Assembly: GCA_017964105.1 (NCBI GenBank)
Contig: JAGCSP010000033.1
Span: forward strand, 1-5,351
Source: Clostridia bacterium
Lineage (GTDB): Bacteria; Bacillota; Clostridia; Christensenellales; UBA1242
Reading direction: 5' to 3'
Length of the DNA: 5,351 bases
This document shows positions 1-5,043 of the stretch, piece by piece. Each line of letters starts with the position of its first letter. The first letter of the stretch is position 1. The position numbers were made by a program, and so were the translations under genes. The notes beneath the pieces were generated by a model. It ran no database searches, was not told where the DNA came from, and saw only the letters and a list, made by a program, of their open reading frames with translations.

Positions 1-722
1 ATTTGAACGTTAACAGCTGGACCCCAGCTATATGGAATATCGTGGTCCATACGATAAACATTTGCACGTGGATTATCCCATGAACGGAACACTGCCTTAA
101 TAGCTTCGAATAATTGTTCCTTTGGATCGGTAGGGAAATCTTTGCCCAATGCTTTTTTGTATTTTGCTTTGAATTGATTTGCTAATTCTTTTAGGTCATC
201 AGCAGTTAATTCAACGTCAAAATGCACACCTTTTTTCTCTTTCATATTGTCAATGAGTACTTCAAAATCTTTTTTTGATACTTCCATAACAACATCAGAG
301 AACATTTGAATAAATCTTCTGTAGCAATCCCATGCCCAACGAGGATTACCTGATTTTGCTGATAATACTTCAACAACCTCTTCATTTAAACCCAAGTTAA
401 GAATGGTATCCATCATACCTGGCATTGATGCTCTAGCGCCAGAACGTACAGATACAAGTAATGGATTTTGTTTATCACCAAATTTTTTGCCAGTGATTTT
501 TTCCAATTTAGTAATGTTTTCCATGATTTCAGCTTGAATATCTTTATTGATTTTTCTGCCGTCATCATAATACTTAGTACATGCTTCTGTACTAATAGTA
601 AAACCTTGTGGAACAGGTAAACCAATGTTAGTCATTTCTGCCAAGTTGGCACCTTTACCACCAAGAAGTTCACGCATTGATGCATTGCCTTCTTTAAATA
701 AATAAACGTATTTTTTTGCCAT
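1..722 (-). CDS. ppdK: Pyruvate, phosphate dikinase, N-terminal part (3' end outside window)
   Basis: PPDK interconverts pyruvate + ATP + phosphate and PEP + AMP + pyrophosphate in the cytoplasm. In anaerobes it often serves PPi-linked glycolysis or gluconeogenesis. About 240 residues are visible from the ATG at 722-720, running off the window at base 1. They cover the start of the ATP-grasp nucleotide-binding domain. The opening EGNASMRELLGGKGANLAEM carries the family lysine (K23). SVRSGARASMPGMMDTILN (residues 91 onward) carries R93, the equivalent of R92 in the Clostridium symbiosum enzyme. FRSWDNPRA and WGPAVNVQ follow near the edge. The phosphohistidine and PEP/pyruvate domains lie outside. 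An AGGGAG ribosome site (729-734) sits 6 bases before the ATG. The gene has its own promoter and follows recO on the same strand after a terminator. The product family is certain; the direction of flux is not visible. Confidence 0.97.
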   Translation of the reverse strand, partial: MAKKYVYLFKEGNASMRELLGGKGANLAEMTNIGLPVPQGFTISTEACTKYYDDGRKINKDIQAEIMENITKLEKITGKKFGDKQNPLLVSVRSGARASMPGMMDTILNLGLNEEVVEVLSAKSGNPRWAWDCYRRFIQMFSDVVMEVSKKDFEVLIDNMKEKKGVHFDVELTADDLKELANQFKAKYKKALGKDFPTDPKEQLFEAIKAVFRSWDNPRANVYRMDHDIPYSWGPAVNVQ

Positions 723-728
723 ATTTTG

Positions 729-734
729 CTCCCT
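729..734 (-). promoter_or_regulatory. Ribosome binding site of ppdK
   Basis: On the minus strand the bases read AGGGAG, followed by GCAAAAT with the start ATG at 722-720. This is a strong Shine-Dalgarno match with 6 bases of spacing. It fixes the ppdK start, which also agrees with the usual N-terminus of the family. Confidence 0.85.
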
Positions 735-753
735 TAAAAAAATATCTAATAGT

Positions 754-782
754 ATTATAATAAAAAAATGCTAAACTGACAA
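754..782 (-). promoter_or_regulatory. Housekeeping (SigA-type) promoter of ppdK
   Basis: On the minus strand a TTGTCA -35 box (777-782, one mismatch to TTGACA) and a perfect TATAAT -10 box (754-759) are separated by exactly 17 bases. Transcription would begin near 747, giving a leader of about 25 bases before the ppdK ATG with room for the AGGGAG site. The -35 box lies entirely in the loop of the upstream terminator hairpin, so the two signals share bases. The assignment is by sequence only. Confidence 0.8.
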
Positions 783-792
783 ATGTTTAGCA
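762..792 (-). terminator. Intrinsic terminator of the yqfC-recO unit
   Basis: Read on the minus strand, TGCTAAAC (785-792) pairs perfectly with GTTTAGCA (769-776) around an 8-base loop. It is followed at once by seven T residues (762-768). The stem is only 8 bp and AT-rich but without mismatches, and the U-tract is good. It lies 38 bases after the recO stop codon and so ends the long unit. On the plus strand the stem is followed by CTTAAATAAA rather than a T-run, so it acts in one direction. Confidence 0.85.
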
Positions 793-830
793 CTTAAATA
801 AATTAAAAATATTCATATTTTTAAGCCTTT

Positions 831-1556
831 TTATGACCATGAATTCAATGCAGACAATTTGAGACCAACGACATTTTCAATATGTATTTTCATTACGTAC
901 ATGCAATTATTTATAATATCTTCCTTAACATGTATTGTATCTAACTTTTCTATATCAGTTTGGTCAATAATTTTTAGATTTGTGTACCACACTTTTGGCA
1001 CGTCTACGCTTCCAAATGATGCACATGATGGACATGTGAATGACTTGCCACCAATGCTATAACTAATTTTTCCAATTAGATTGCAACCACAATTCCCACA
1101 TGTGTCCCAGCTAAATCCATAACCTATACAATTTGAATATTGCATCATAAATTTTAGCATAACAAGACGCTCATCAATATCGTCATATGTAAGTACTTTG
1201 AGTGCATTTAATAAATGTACCAAAAGATTTGATGCAAGCATATTTGGTTTTAACACAAAATCACACATTTGAAGCATTGAACAAGCAAGTGTGTATCTAT
1301 CATAATCGGCAGTAAGCTCAAAAAATAAATTTTCTGCGCTTACACTTGTAATTGTATACCTGCCACCTTTCTCTGACATAGTCCATTCACCAAAACAAAA
1401 AGGTTGAGCTGCAAATTTTAATTTTGCCTTTGCACCTCTAACACCTTTTAGTACAGCAGTAATTTTGCCAACTTCTGCAGTAAATATTGTAACCAAAACA
1501 TCTTTATCTTTGTAATCTTGACATTTTAGTAATATGCCATTAAAAATGTAATCCAT
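831..1556 (-). CDS. recO: DNA repair protein RecO
   Basis: RecO works with RecR to load RecA on SSB-coated single-stranded DNA at gaps and can anneal complementary strands. The 241 residues match the usual length of about 240-250. The N-terminal OB-fold part carries the family pattern of a GILL-type strand, then YKDKDVLVTIFTAEVGKI and KGVRGAK (about 1-75). A helical domain follows. A zinc-finger-like insert has two Cys pairs, CGNC (C153, C156) and CPSC (C175, C178), as in many Firmicute RecO proteins. I place the start at the ATG at 1556-1554, because AGAAG at 1563-1567 is 6 bases before it. The ATG two codons upstream (1562) has no spacing from the same site. The start overlaps yqzL by 17 bases in another frame, suggesting translational coupling. 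A terminator follows the stop. Confidence 0.93.
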   Translation of the reverse strand: MDYIFNGILLKCQDYKDKDVLVTIFTAEVGKITAVLKGVRGAKAKLKFAAQPFCFGEWTMSEKGGRYTITSVSAENLFFELTADYDRYTLACSMLQMCDFVLKPNMLASNLLVHLLNALKVLTYDDIDERLVMLKFMMQYSNCIGYGFSWDTCGNCGCNLIGKISYSIGGKSFTCPSCASFGSVDVPKVWYTNLKIIDQTDIEKLDTIHVKEDIINNCMYVMKIHIENVVGLKLSALNSWS

Positions 1557-1647
1557 CGCCATCTTCTAGCGATTTGTATAACATATAGTATTTAATTTCG
1601 CCTGTTTCTTGAAACAAGCGCCAACACAATTCTTTTACATCCAACAT
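1540..1647 (-). CDS. yqzL: YqzL family small protein (35 residues)
   Basis: This is a short gene read by hand between era and recO. It begins at the ATG at 1647-1645 and ends with TAA at 1542-1540. The product starts MLDVKELCWRLFQETG and continues with EIKYYMLYKSLE. That is the YqzL pattern of an MLD start, a tryptophan, F-x-x-TG-x-I and then Y-x-L-Y. B. subtilis YqzL is slightly longer and lies in the same place between era and recO; its function is unknown. An AGAGG ribosome site lies about 7 bases before the ATG. The last 17 bases overlap recO, and the recO ribosome site is inside this gene, so its translation probably helps recO initiation. Product family and position agree; the biochemical role is open. 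Confidence 0.85.
   Translation of the reverse strand: MLDVKELCWRLFQETGEIKYYMLYKSLEDGDGLHF
1563..1567 (-). promoter_or_regulatory. Ribosome binding site that decides the recO start
   Basis: AGAAG on the minus strand, inside the last codons of yqzL, is directly followed by ATGGCG and then ATG. The first ATG (1562) would have zero spacing, the second (1556) has 6 bases. The second is therefore the better start. The site is a weak to moderate Shine-Dalgarno match, so coupling to yqzL translation is plausible. Confidence 0.55.
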
Positions 1648-1664
1648 AAAATAACCTCTTACTT

Positions 1665-1695
1665 ATATTATGCTCGATTTATAGAATATTATGCT
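1665..1695 (-). repeat. Pair of 10-base direct repeats between era and yqzL
   Basis: AGCATAATAT occurs twice on the minus strand, at 1686-1695 and 1665-1674. The period is 21 bases, about two helical turns. Together they fill most of the 50-base gap between the era stop and the yqzL start, the only real gap inside the unit. I see no promoter with a fair -35 box and no terminator here. The repeats could be a regulator site or chance in AT-rich DNA. Confidence 0.5.
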
Positions 1696-1697
1696 TA

Positions 1698-2585
1698 TTA
1701 CAAATCGTTTTGTTCGTATCCTAAATCTTTTATATATTTATTGTTGTCACGCCAATCTTCTCGTACTTTTACAAATAGTTTTAGCATTACTTTGCCTTCT
1801 ACTACTTTTTCTATATCCTCTCTTGCTGCCATGCCTATCTTTTTTAGCATGCCTCCATCTTTGCCAATAATAATTGATTTATGAGATTGTTTCTCACAAA
1901 TGATATCTGCAGCAATAGTTGTCAAATTTTCACCTTCGGTGAATTCTACTATTTCTACTGCAATTCCATGAGGTACTTCATCTTGCAAATACCACAATGC
2001 CTTTTCGCGTACAATCTCTTTTACAATATATCTTACAGACTTATCTGTGTATACATCGCTATCAAAGTATTTTACGCCTGATGGTAAATACTTTTTGATA
2101 ATATCAATAAGTACTTGAATATTATCGCCACGTTTTGCACTAAGCGGAACAATATCTACAATATTTTTTAAATCATTAAATTGTTCCAACTTTGGATACA
2201 AATCTTCAAAAGTTGATAAATCAATCTTATTTACAACAAGTATTACTTTTTGTTTGTCGTACGCCTTAATAATTTCAATATCTTTTGATGTAATTTTTCT
2301 ACTACCATCAATAACAAGCAATATTACATCTACTCCACGTTTTGCACTATCAATACTTTTACTCATAAACTCATCTAATTTATTTTTGCTTGTGTGCATA
2401 CCTGGGGTATCAATAAATACGATTTGGCTATCGTTATCGTTATATACGCCAATAATCTTATCTCTTGTTGTTTGTGGCTTTGGGCTCACAATAGCAACTT
2501 TTTCTTTAATAAGGGTATTAATAAGTGTGCTTTTGCCAACATTTGGCTCGCCAAGTATGGCTACAAATCCGCTTTTGAAACTCAT
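1698..2585 (-). CDS. era: GTPase Era
   Basis: Era is a GTPase that binds the 3' end of 16S rRNA and helps mature the 30S subunit in the cytoplasm. At 295 residues it is full length. The GTPase motifs are in order: P-loop GEPNVGKS (12-19), switch I with the paired threonines of QTTRD (38-42), DTPG (59-62), NKID (119-122) and SAK (149-151). The signature REKALWYLQDEVPHG (193-207) leads into a C-terminal KH RNA-binding domain with its GKDG loop at 241-244 and a typical WRDN tail. The ATG at 2585 is preceded by a perfect AGGAGG (2592-2597) at 6 bases. It overlaps the ybeY stop as ATGA, so the two genes are probably translationally coupled. The dgkA and cdd genes that often separate ybeY and era are missing. 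Confidence 0.98.
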   Translation of the reverse strand: MSFKSGFVAILGEPNVGKSTLINTLIKEKVAIVSPKPQTTRDKIIGVYNDNDSQIVFIDTPGMHTSKNKLDEFMSKSIDSAKRGVDVILLVIDGSRKITSKDIEIIKAYDKQKVILVVNKIDLSTFEDLYPKLEQFNDLKNIVDIVPLSAKRGDNIQVLIDIIKKYLPSGVKYFDSDVYTDKSVRYIVKEIVREKALWYLQDEVPHGIAVEIVEFTEGENLTTIAADIICEKQSHKSIIIGKDGGMLKKIGMAAREDIEKVVEGKVMLKLFVKVREDWRDNNKYIKDLGYEQNDL

Positions 2586-3067
2586 TTTAATCCTCCTAAG
2601 ATTTCTTCTTCTTTTGCTCTCATTTTTACTTTATCTTTTTCTTCTATATGATCATACCCAAGCAAATGAAGTAATCCATGTACTCCAAGGTAACAAAATT
2701 CTCTTTCAAGGCTATTACCATATTCTTTTGCCTGTTGTTTTACCTTTTTCACACAAATATAAATGTCGCCAAGCATAATATTGCCAGTGGCAGGATTTAT
2801 ATCATCTTTAAAAACTTTTTTGTTAAGAATATCACAAACAATCTTATTTTCACCTTCTCTATTCAACACAGGAAATGATAAAACATCAGTTACTTTGTCT
2901 ACATTTCTAAATTCTGCATTCATGTGTTTAATTGTTTTTGAATTTACCAATGCTACATTTATTTCTAATTCATTGCAAGGAATTTGTAAAACTTCCACTG
3001 CTTTTAGATAGTATTTTTGCAACATATCATAATATTTATTCTTTCGTTTATTAAAATTAATTAGCAT
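2582..3067 (-). CDS. ybeY: Endoribonuclease YbeY (rRNA maturation factor)
   Basis: YbeY is a zinc-dependent single-strand RNase involved in 16S rRNA 3' processing and 70S quality control. The 161 residues match the usual 150-170. The signature HGLLHLLGYDH (130-140) gives zinc ligands H130, H134 and H140. Upstream are the conserved N-A-E-x-R segment (R54), TDVLSFP (60-66) and LGDI (99-102). The start ATG at 3067-3065 has a TAGAGG-type site (core 3074-3078) at 6 bases and overlaps yqfD by 11 bases. The stop overlaps the era start. phoH and pgpH, which usually lie between yqfD and ybeY in Firmicutes, are absent. The partnership with Era in 30S maturation makes the adjacency meaningful. Confidence 0.97.
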   Translation of the reverse strand: MLINFNKRKNKYYDMLQKYYLKAVEVLQIPCNELEINVALVNSKTIKHMNAEFRNVDKVTDVLSFPVLNREGENKIVCDILNKKVFKDDINPATGNIMLGDIYICVKKVKQQAKEYGNSLEREFCYLGVHGLLHLLGYDHIEEKDKVKMRAKEEEILGGLK

Positions 3068-4181
3068 TATTAACCTCTACAACACTTTTTAGGTATGTGC
3101 TAACAACATAATTGTTACCCACTTTGTTTACTGTTGTGTTATTTTCTATTATTTCAAACCCTTCTGGTACACATTTACTAGCTTTATTATATGTTTCTTG
3201 TTTTAATATATCTTCGTAATCTGCAAACTCTCTATGAGTTGTTATAAATTGAACTTCGTAATAAATTGTGTAATTAATATTTAATGGAATAAATAATCCA
3301 TTAAATAAATTCTCTTTTTTATATTCTATCTCAAATGAATCAAAACTGCAATGTTTATTTGTTGCAAATAACTTTTTTGTACCTAAATAGTACTCGCTAT
3401 TTGTCAGTTTTTTACCCGTACGAACGCTCTCAACAATATTTTCTTCAAAGTTGGAACTTGCACAAAACCATGTATCACCAACCACTTTTCCTATTGCTTC
3501 ACATTGTAATTTTGTACCATTATGGTCTAAGTAGTAAGGATTGATTAATACATCTCCCTTTTTCACAATATCACCTACTTTTACACTAGGTGTTCCACTA
3601 ATTACATCAATAGATGTAATAAGCATATTGTATGGAGCAGTAATAGAACTATAAGTATTTGTTATTTGTGGTAATTTTTCTTTTACATTAATTGTAATTG
3701 TATTTCCAACAGATGTAACACTCACAAGTGATATGTCTTGAATATTTTCAATAATATATTTTTCTAGTTTATCTGTTTCAAATGTATTTATTTTGCCCTT
3801 CTTTATTCCATAACTTGCAATACATTCAATAATGCTATCTGTAGGTACACTATTATTGCCCATTACATTTATGTAAAATGTAAATTTGGAAAATATAATT
3901 GCACTAGCAATTACTATAAATACACCTACAACAACCCCTAATCTTTTGATTATATAATCAAAAACAGATTGAATACCATAGTTTTTTACTACACTTACAT
4001 TATAACACTTTTCGTTCAATATGCCCAATAAGTTTGCATGCATTTTTTTATAAATAGTAAACTCCACACTAGTTGCACTAGTTCTACTAATGTCTTTTGC
4101 AATAATACCATTTGCATAAAGTAAATTTAATACTGTTGTAGGGCTGCAATTTGAAACATTAATTCTTATTTTATTTTTCAC
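3057..4181 (-). CDS. yqfD: Sporulation protein YqfD
   Basis: This belongs to the YqfD family, a mother-cell sporulation membrane protein of the SigE regulon in B. subtilis with unknown biochemistry. I count 374 residues, close to the usual 380-400. A soluble N-terminal part (1-78) is followed by one hydrophobic segment (about 81-101, GVVVGVFIVIASAIIF). An outside region follows, with a POTRA-like stretch (about 102-169, INVMGNNSVP through ITINVKE) and then PSVKVGDIVKKGDVLI (198-213), typical of the family. The start codon is GTG. I choose the GTG at 4181-4179 because AAGGG (4190-4194) lies 8 bases before it; the GTG three codons upstream (4190) overlaps that site. The gene overlaps yqfC by 11 bases and ybeY by 11 bases. 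Confidence 0.93.
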   Translation of the reverse strand: MKNKIRINVSNCSPTTVLNLLYANGIIAKDISRTSATSVEFTIYKKMHANLLGILNEKCYNVSVVKNYGIQSVFDYIIKRLGVVVGVFIVIASAIIFSKFTFYINVMGNNSVPTDSIIECIASYGIKKGKINTFETDKLEKYIIENIQDISLVSVTSVGNTITINVKEKLPQITNTYSSITAPYNMLITSIDVISGTPSVKVGDIVKKGDVLINPYYLDHNGTKLQCEAIGKVVGDTWFCASSNFEENIVESVRTGKKLTNSEYYLGTKKLFATNKHCSFDSFEIEYKKENLFNGLFIPLNINYTIYYEVQFITTHREFADYEDILKQETYNKASKCVPEGFEIIENNTTVNKVGNNYVVSTYLKSVVEVNNAN

Positions 4182-4455
4182 TATTTTCACCCTTGGACAT
4201 ATATATTTTTACAACATTACCTTTGATAATAATTTCACCTTTGTCTAACGACTTTATGTCCATATTTTTACCTTCAATATATATTTCATCGTTTTTCACT
4301 TTTAGCACCACCAACTCATCGGAATACGATAAAACTTTTAAGAAGCCCGAAATATAAAGTACGTTGTTTGACAACATAATCAATTTAAATTTGTCTGCAA
4401 AATCGCTTGTTTTACAACTAGATAATTCATATAGTTCATCTAAATAATTAAACAT
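4171..4455 (-). CDS. yqfC: Sporulation protein YqfC (YabP/YqfC family)
   Basis: This is a 94-residue protein of the YabP/YqfC family, in which YqfC proteins are mother-cell sporulation factors encoded directly before yqfD. The visible pattern is a short N-terminal helix, then a series of short strands: LIMLSNNVLYISGFLKVLSY, ELVVLKVKNDEIYIEGKNM, and a final EIIIKGNVVKIYMS. This is the compact all-beta layout of the family. I see no signal peptide or membrane segment. The ATG at 4455 has AGGAG (4464-4468) 8 bases upstream. That site sits in one arm of a hairpin, and a SigE-like promoter precedes it. The stop overlaps the yqfD start by 11 bases. The assignment rests on sequence pattern plus the adjacent yqfD; the molecular role is unknown. 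Confidence 0.9.
   Translation of the reverse strand: MFNYLDELYELSSCKTSDFADKFKLIMLSNNVLYISGFLKVLSYSDELVVLKVKNDEIYIEGKNMDIKSLDKGEIIIKGNVVKIYMSKGENSEK
4190..4194 (-). promoter_or_regulatory. Ribosome binding site that decides the yqfD start
   Basis: AAGGG on the minus strand lies inside the last codons of yqfC. The GTG at 4188-4190 overlaps the site, while the GTG at 4181-4179 lies 8 bases downstream. The downstream GTG is therefore the likelier start, and yqfD translation is probably coupled to yqfC. Confidence 0.6.
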
Positions 4456-4494
4456 AAAAAATACTCCTAGAATATTATATTTTCTAGAAGTATT
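4456..4494 (-). promoter_or_regulatory. Terminator-like hairpin enclosing the yqfC ribosome site
   Basis: On the minus strand AATACTTCTAGAA (4482-4494) can pair with TTCTAGGAGTATT (4460-4472) over 13 positions with one G-U wobble, around a 9-base loop. It is followed by a short T-run that leads into the yqfC ATG. The same position is a C-A mismatch on the plus strand, so the structure favours RNA made from the minus strand. The AGGAG ribosome site lies in the downstream arm. The element could end readthrough from floA, hide the yqfC ribosome site, or both. The fold is visible; the function is inference. Confidence 0.65.
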
Positions 4495-4502
4495 GAATAT
4501 AA
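4474..4502 (-). promoter_or_regulatory. Candidate SigE-type (mother-cell) promoter of yqfC-yqfD
   Basis: On the minus strand TTATATT (4496-4502) and AATATAAT (4474-4481) are separated by 14 bases. This resembles the B. subtilis SigE consensus (an ATATT -35 core, about 14 bases, then CATACAnT), with two mismatches in the -10. yqfC and yqfD are SigE-dependent in B. subtilis, which supports the reading. The -10 also contains TATAAT, but at SigA spacing the -35 region is only TTATAT, a poor match. Transcription would start near 4467, inside the hairpin. Confidence 0.5.
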
Positions 4503-4503
4503 C

Positions 4504-4534
4504 AAAAAAGCAGTTCGTATGTAACGAACCGCTT
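4504..4534 (-). terminator. Intrinsic terminator of the floA unit
   Basis: On the minus strand AAGCGGTTCGT (4524-4534) pairs with ACGAACTGCTT (4508-4518) through 11 positions with one G-U wobble, around the 5-base loop TACAT. A T-run follows (4504-4509, two of which belong to the stem). The wobble becomes an A-C mismatch on the plus strand, so it is built for minus-strand transcripts. The stem begins within the TAA stop codon of the upstream membrane-protein gene. Confidence 0.9.
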
Positions 4535-5036
4535 ATTTATCATCTTTTCTCTTTAATGCATCTGCCACAATAATTGTTTTCATTTTTTGTGACATATTCC
4601 TAAATTCTTGTACAACAGAATTACCTTGTGTTTGTGATTTTTCGCCATCATTGTCCATCTTATTTAAGATATCATCCAAATCATCATCTTGCGAATTATC
4701 TTCTTCTATTGGTTGAATTCTATGCATTTGTTTTTTTGGTGCCAAACTCGATTTTGATTCCCTAATATCATCTTCACCAAACTCATGTGTTTTGGTGTTT
4801 TCTATTGCACGCTCACGCATATAGTTATGTGAAGTAACTTCTTTTAGAATCTCAGGAATATCTTCTTCGGCTGGTTTTTCTGGCTTTTCAGGTTCAACTT
4901 TTTCCTCTGGCTTAACGTCTGCTTTTGGCTCAGTTTTTGCCTTTTTTGCTGGCTTTACAACTGTTGCAAACACTAAGAAAAGTACTACCACACCAAATAT
5001 TATTCCCACAAGTATCAATATGCTTGTTTTATCCAT
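4533..5036 (-). CDS. Single-pass membrane protein of unknown function downstream of floA
   Basis: I do not recognise a named family. The 167-residue product has one N-terminal hydrophobic segment (about 5-27) with only D2 and K3 before it, then a basic KPAKKAK stretch. This suggests a membrane anchor with the rest cytoplasmic. Residues 28-60 form a Pro/Glu/Lys-rich linker (KPEEKVEPEKPEKPAEE). The middle is polar and acidic (EEDNSQDDDLDDIL, 111-124) and probably disordered. The C-terminus (EFRNMSQKMKTIIVADALKRK, 144-164) looks like an amphipathic helix and is the most likely conserved or binding part. The ATG at 5036 is 7 bases after the floA stop, with only a weak AGAG ribosome site, so translation is probably coupled to floA. 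A terminator follows directly. A role as a FloA raft client or adaptor is only a guess from position. Confidence 0.8.
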   Translation of the reverse strand: MDKTSILILVGIIFGVVVLFLVFATVVKPAKKAKTEPKADVKPEEKVEPEKPEKPAEEDIPEILKEVTSHNYMRERAIENTKTHEFGEDDIRESKSSLAPKKQMHRIQPIEEDNSQDDDLDDILNKMDNDGEKSQTQGNSVVQEFRNMSQKMKTIIVADALKRKDDK

Positions 5037-5043
5037 ATTCTAA

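Noticed and set aside
413..625. A 70-codon minus-strand frame overlapping ppdK
   Set aside because: It is out of frame with the conserved PPDK reading, which continues unbroken through the same bases.
803..824. All-A/T inverted repeat (TTAAAAATAT, two bases, ATATTTTTAA) between recO and its terminator
   Set aside because: The arms are perfect, but made only of A and T with a 2-base spacer. The RNA fold would be weak, and such repeats are expected by chance in DNA this AT-rich. It might be an UP-like or operator site of ppdK, but nothing further supports that.
1648..1697. Possible promoter ahead of yqzL (CATAAT in the era-yqzL gap)
   Set aside because: The -10 match is fair, but the position 17 bases upstream (AGCATA) does not resemble a -35 box.
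1920..1925. Perfect TTGACA on the minus strand inside era
   Set aside because: No -10-like sequence at the right distance (CATTTG or ATTTGT at 17-18 bases).
3186..3191. TATAAT on the minus strand inside yqfD
   Set aside because: No acceptable -35 box at 16-18 bases spacing and no extended TG, so it is probably chance.
859..3544. Several plus-strand open frames of 66-174 codons opposite recO, era, ybeY and yqfD
   Set aside because: They lie antisense to strongly conserved genes. Their translations are rich in Leu, Ile, Phe and Ser with no domain pattern, as expected of shadows.
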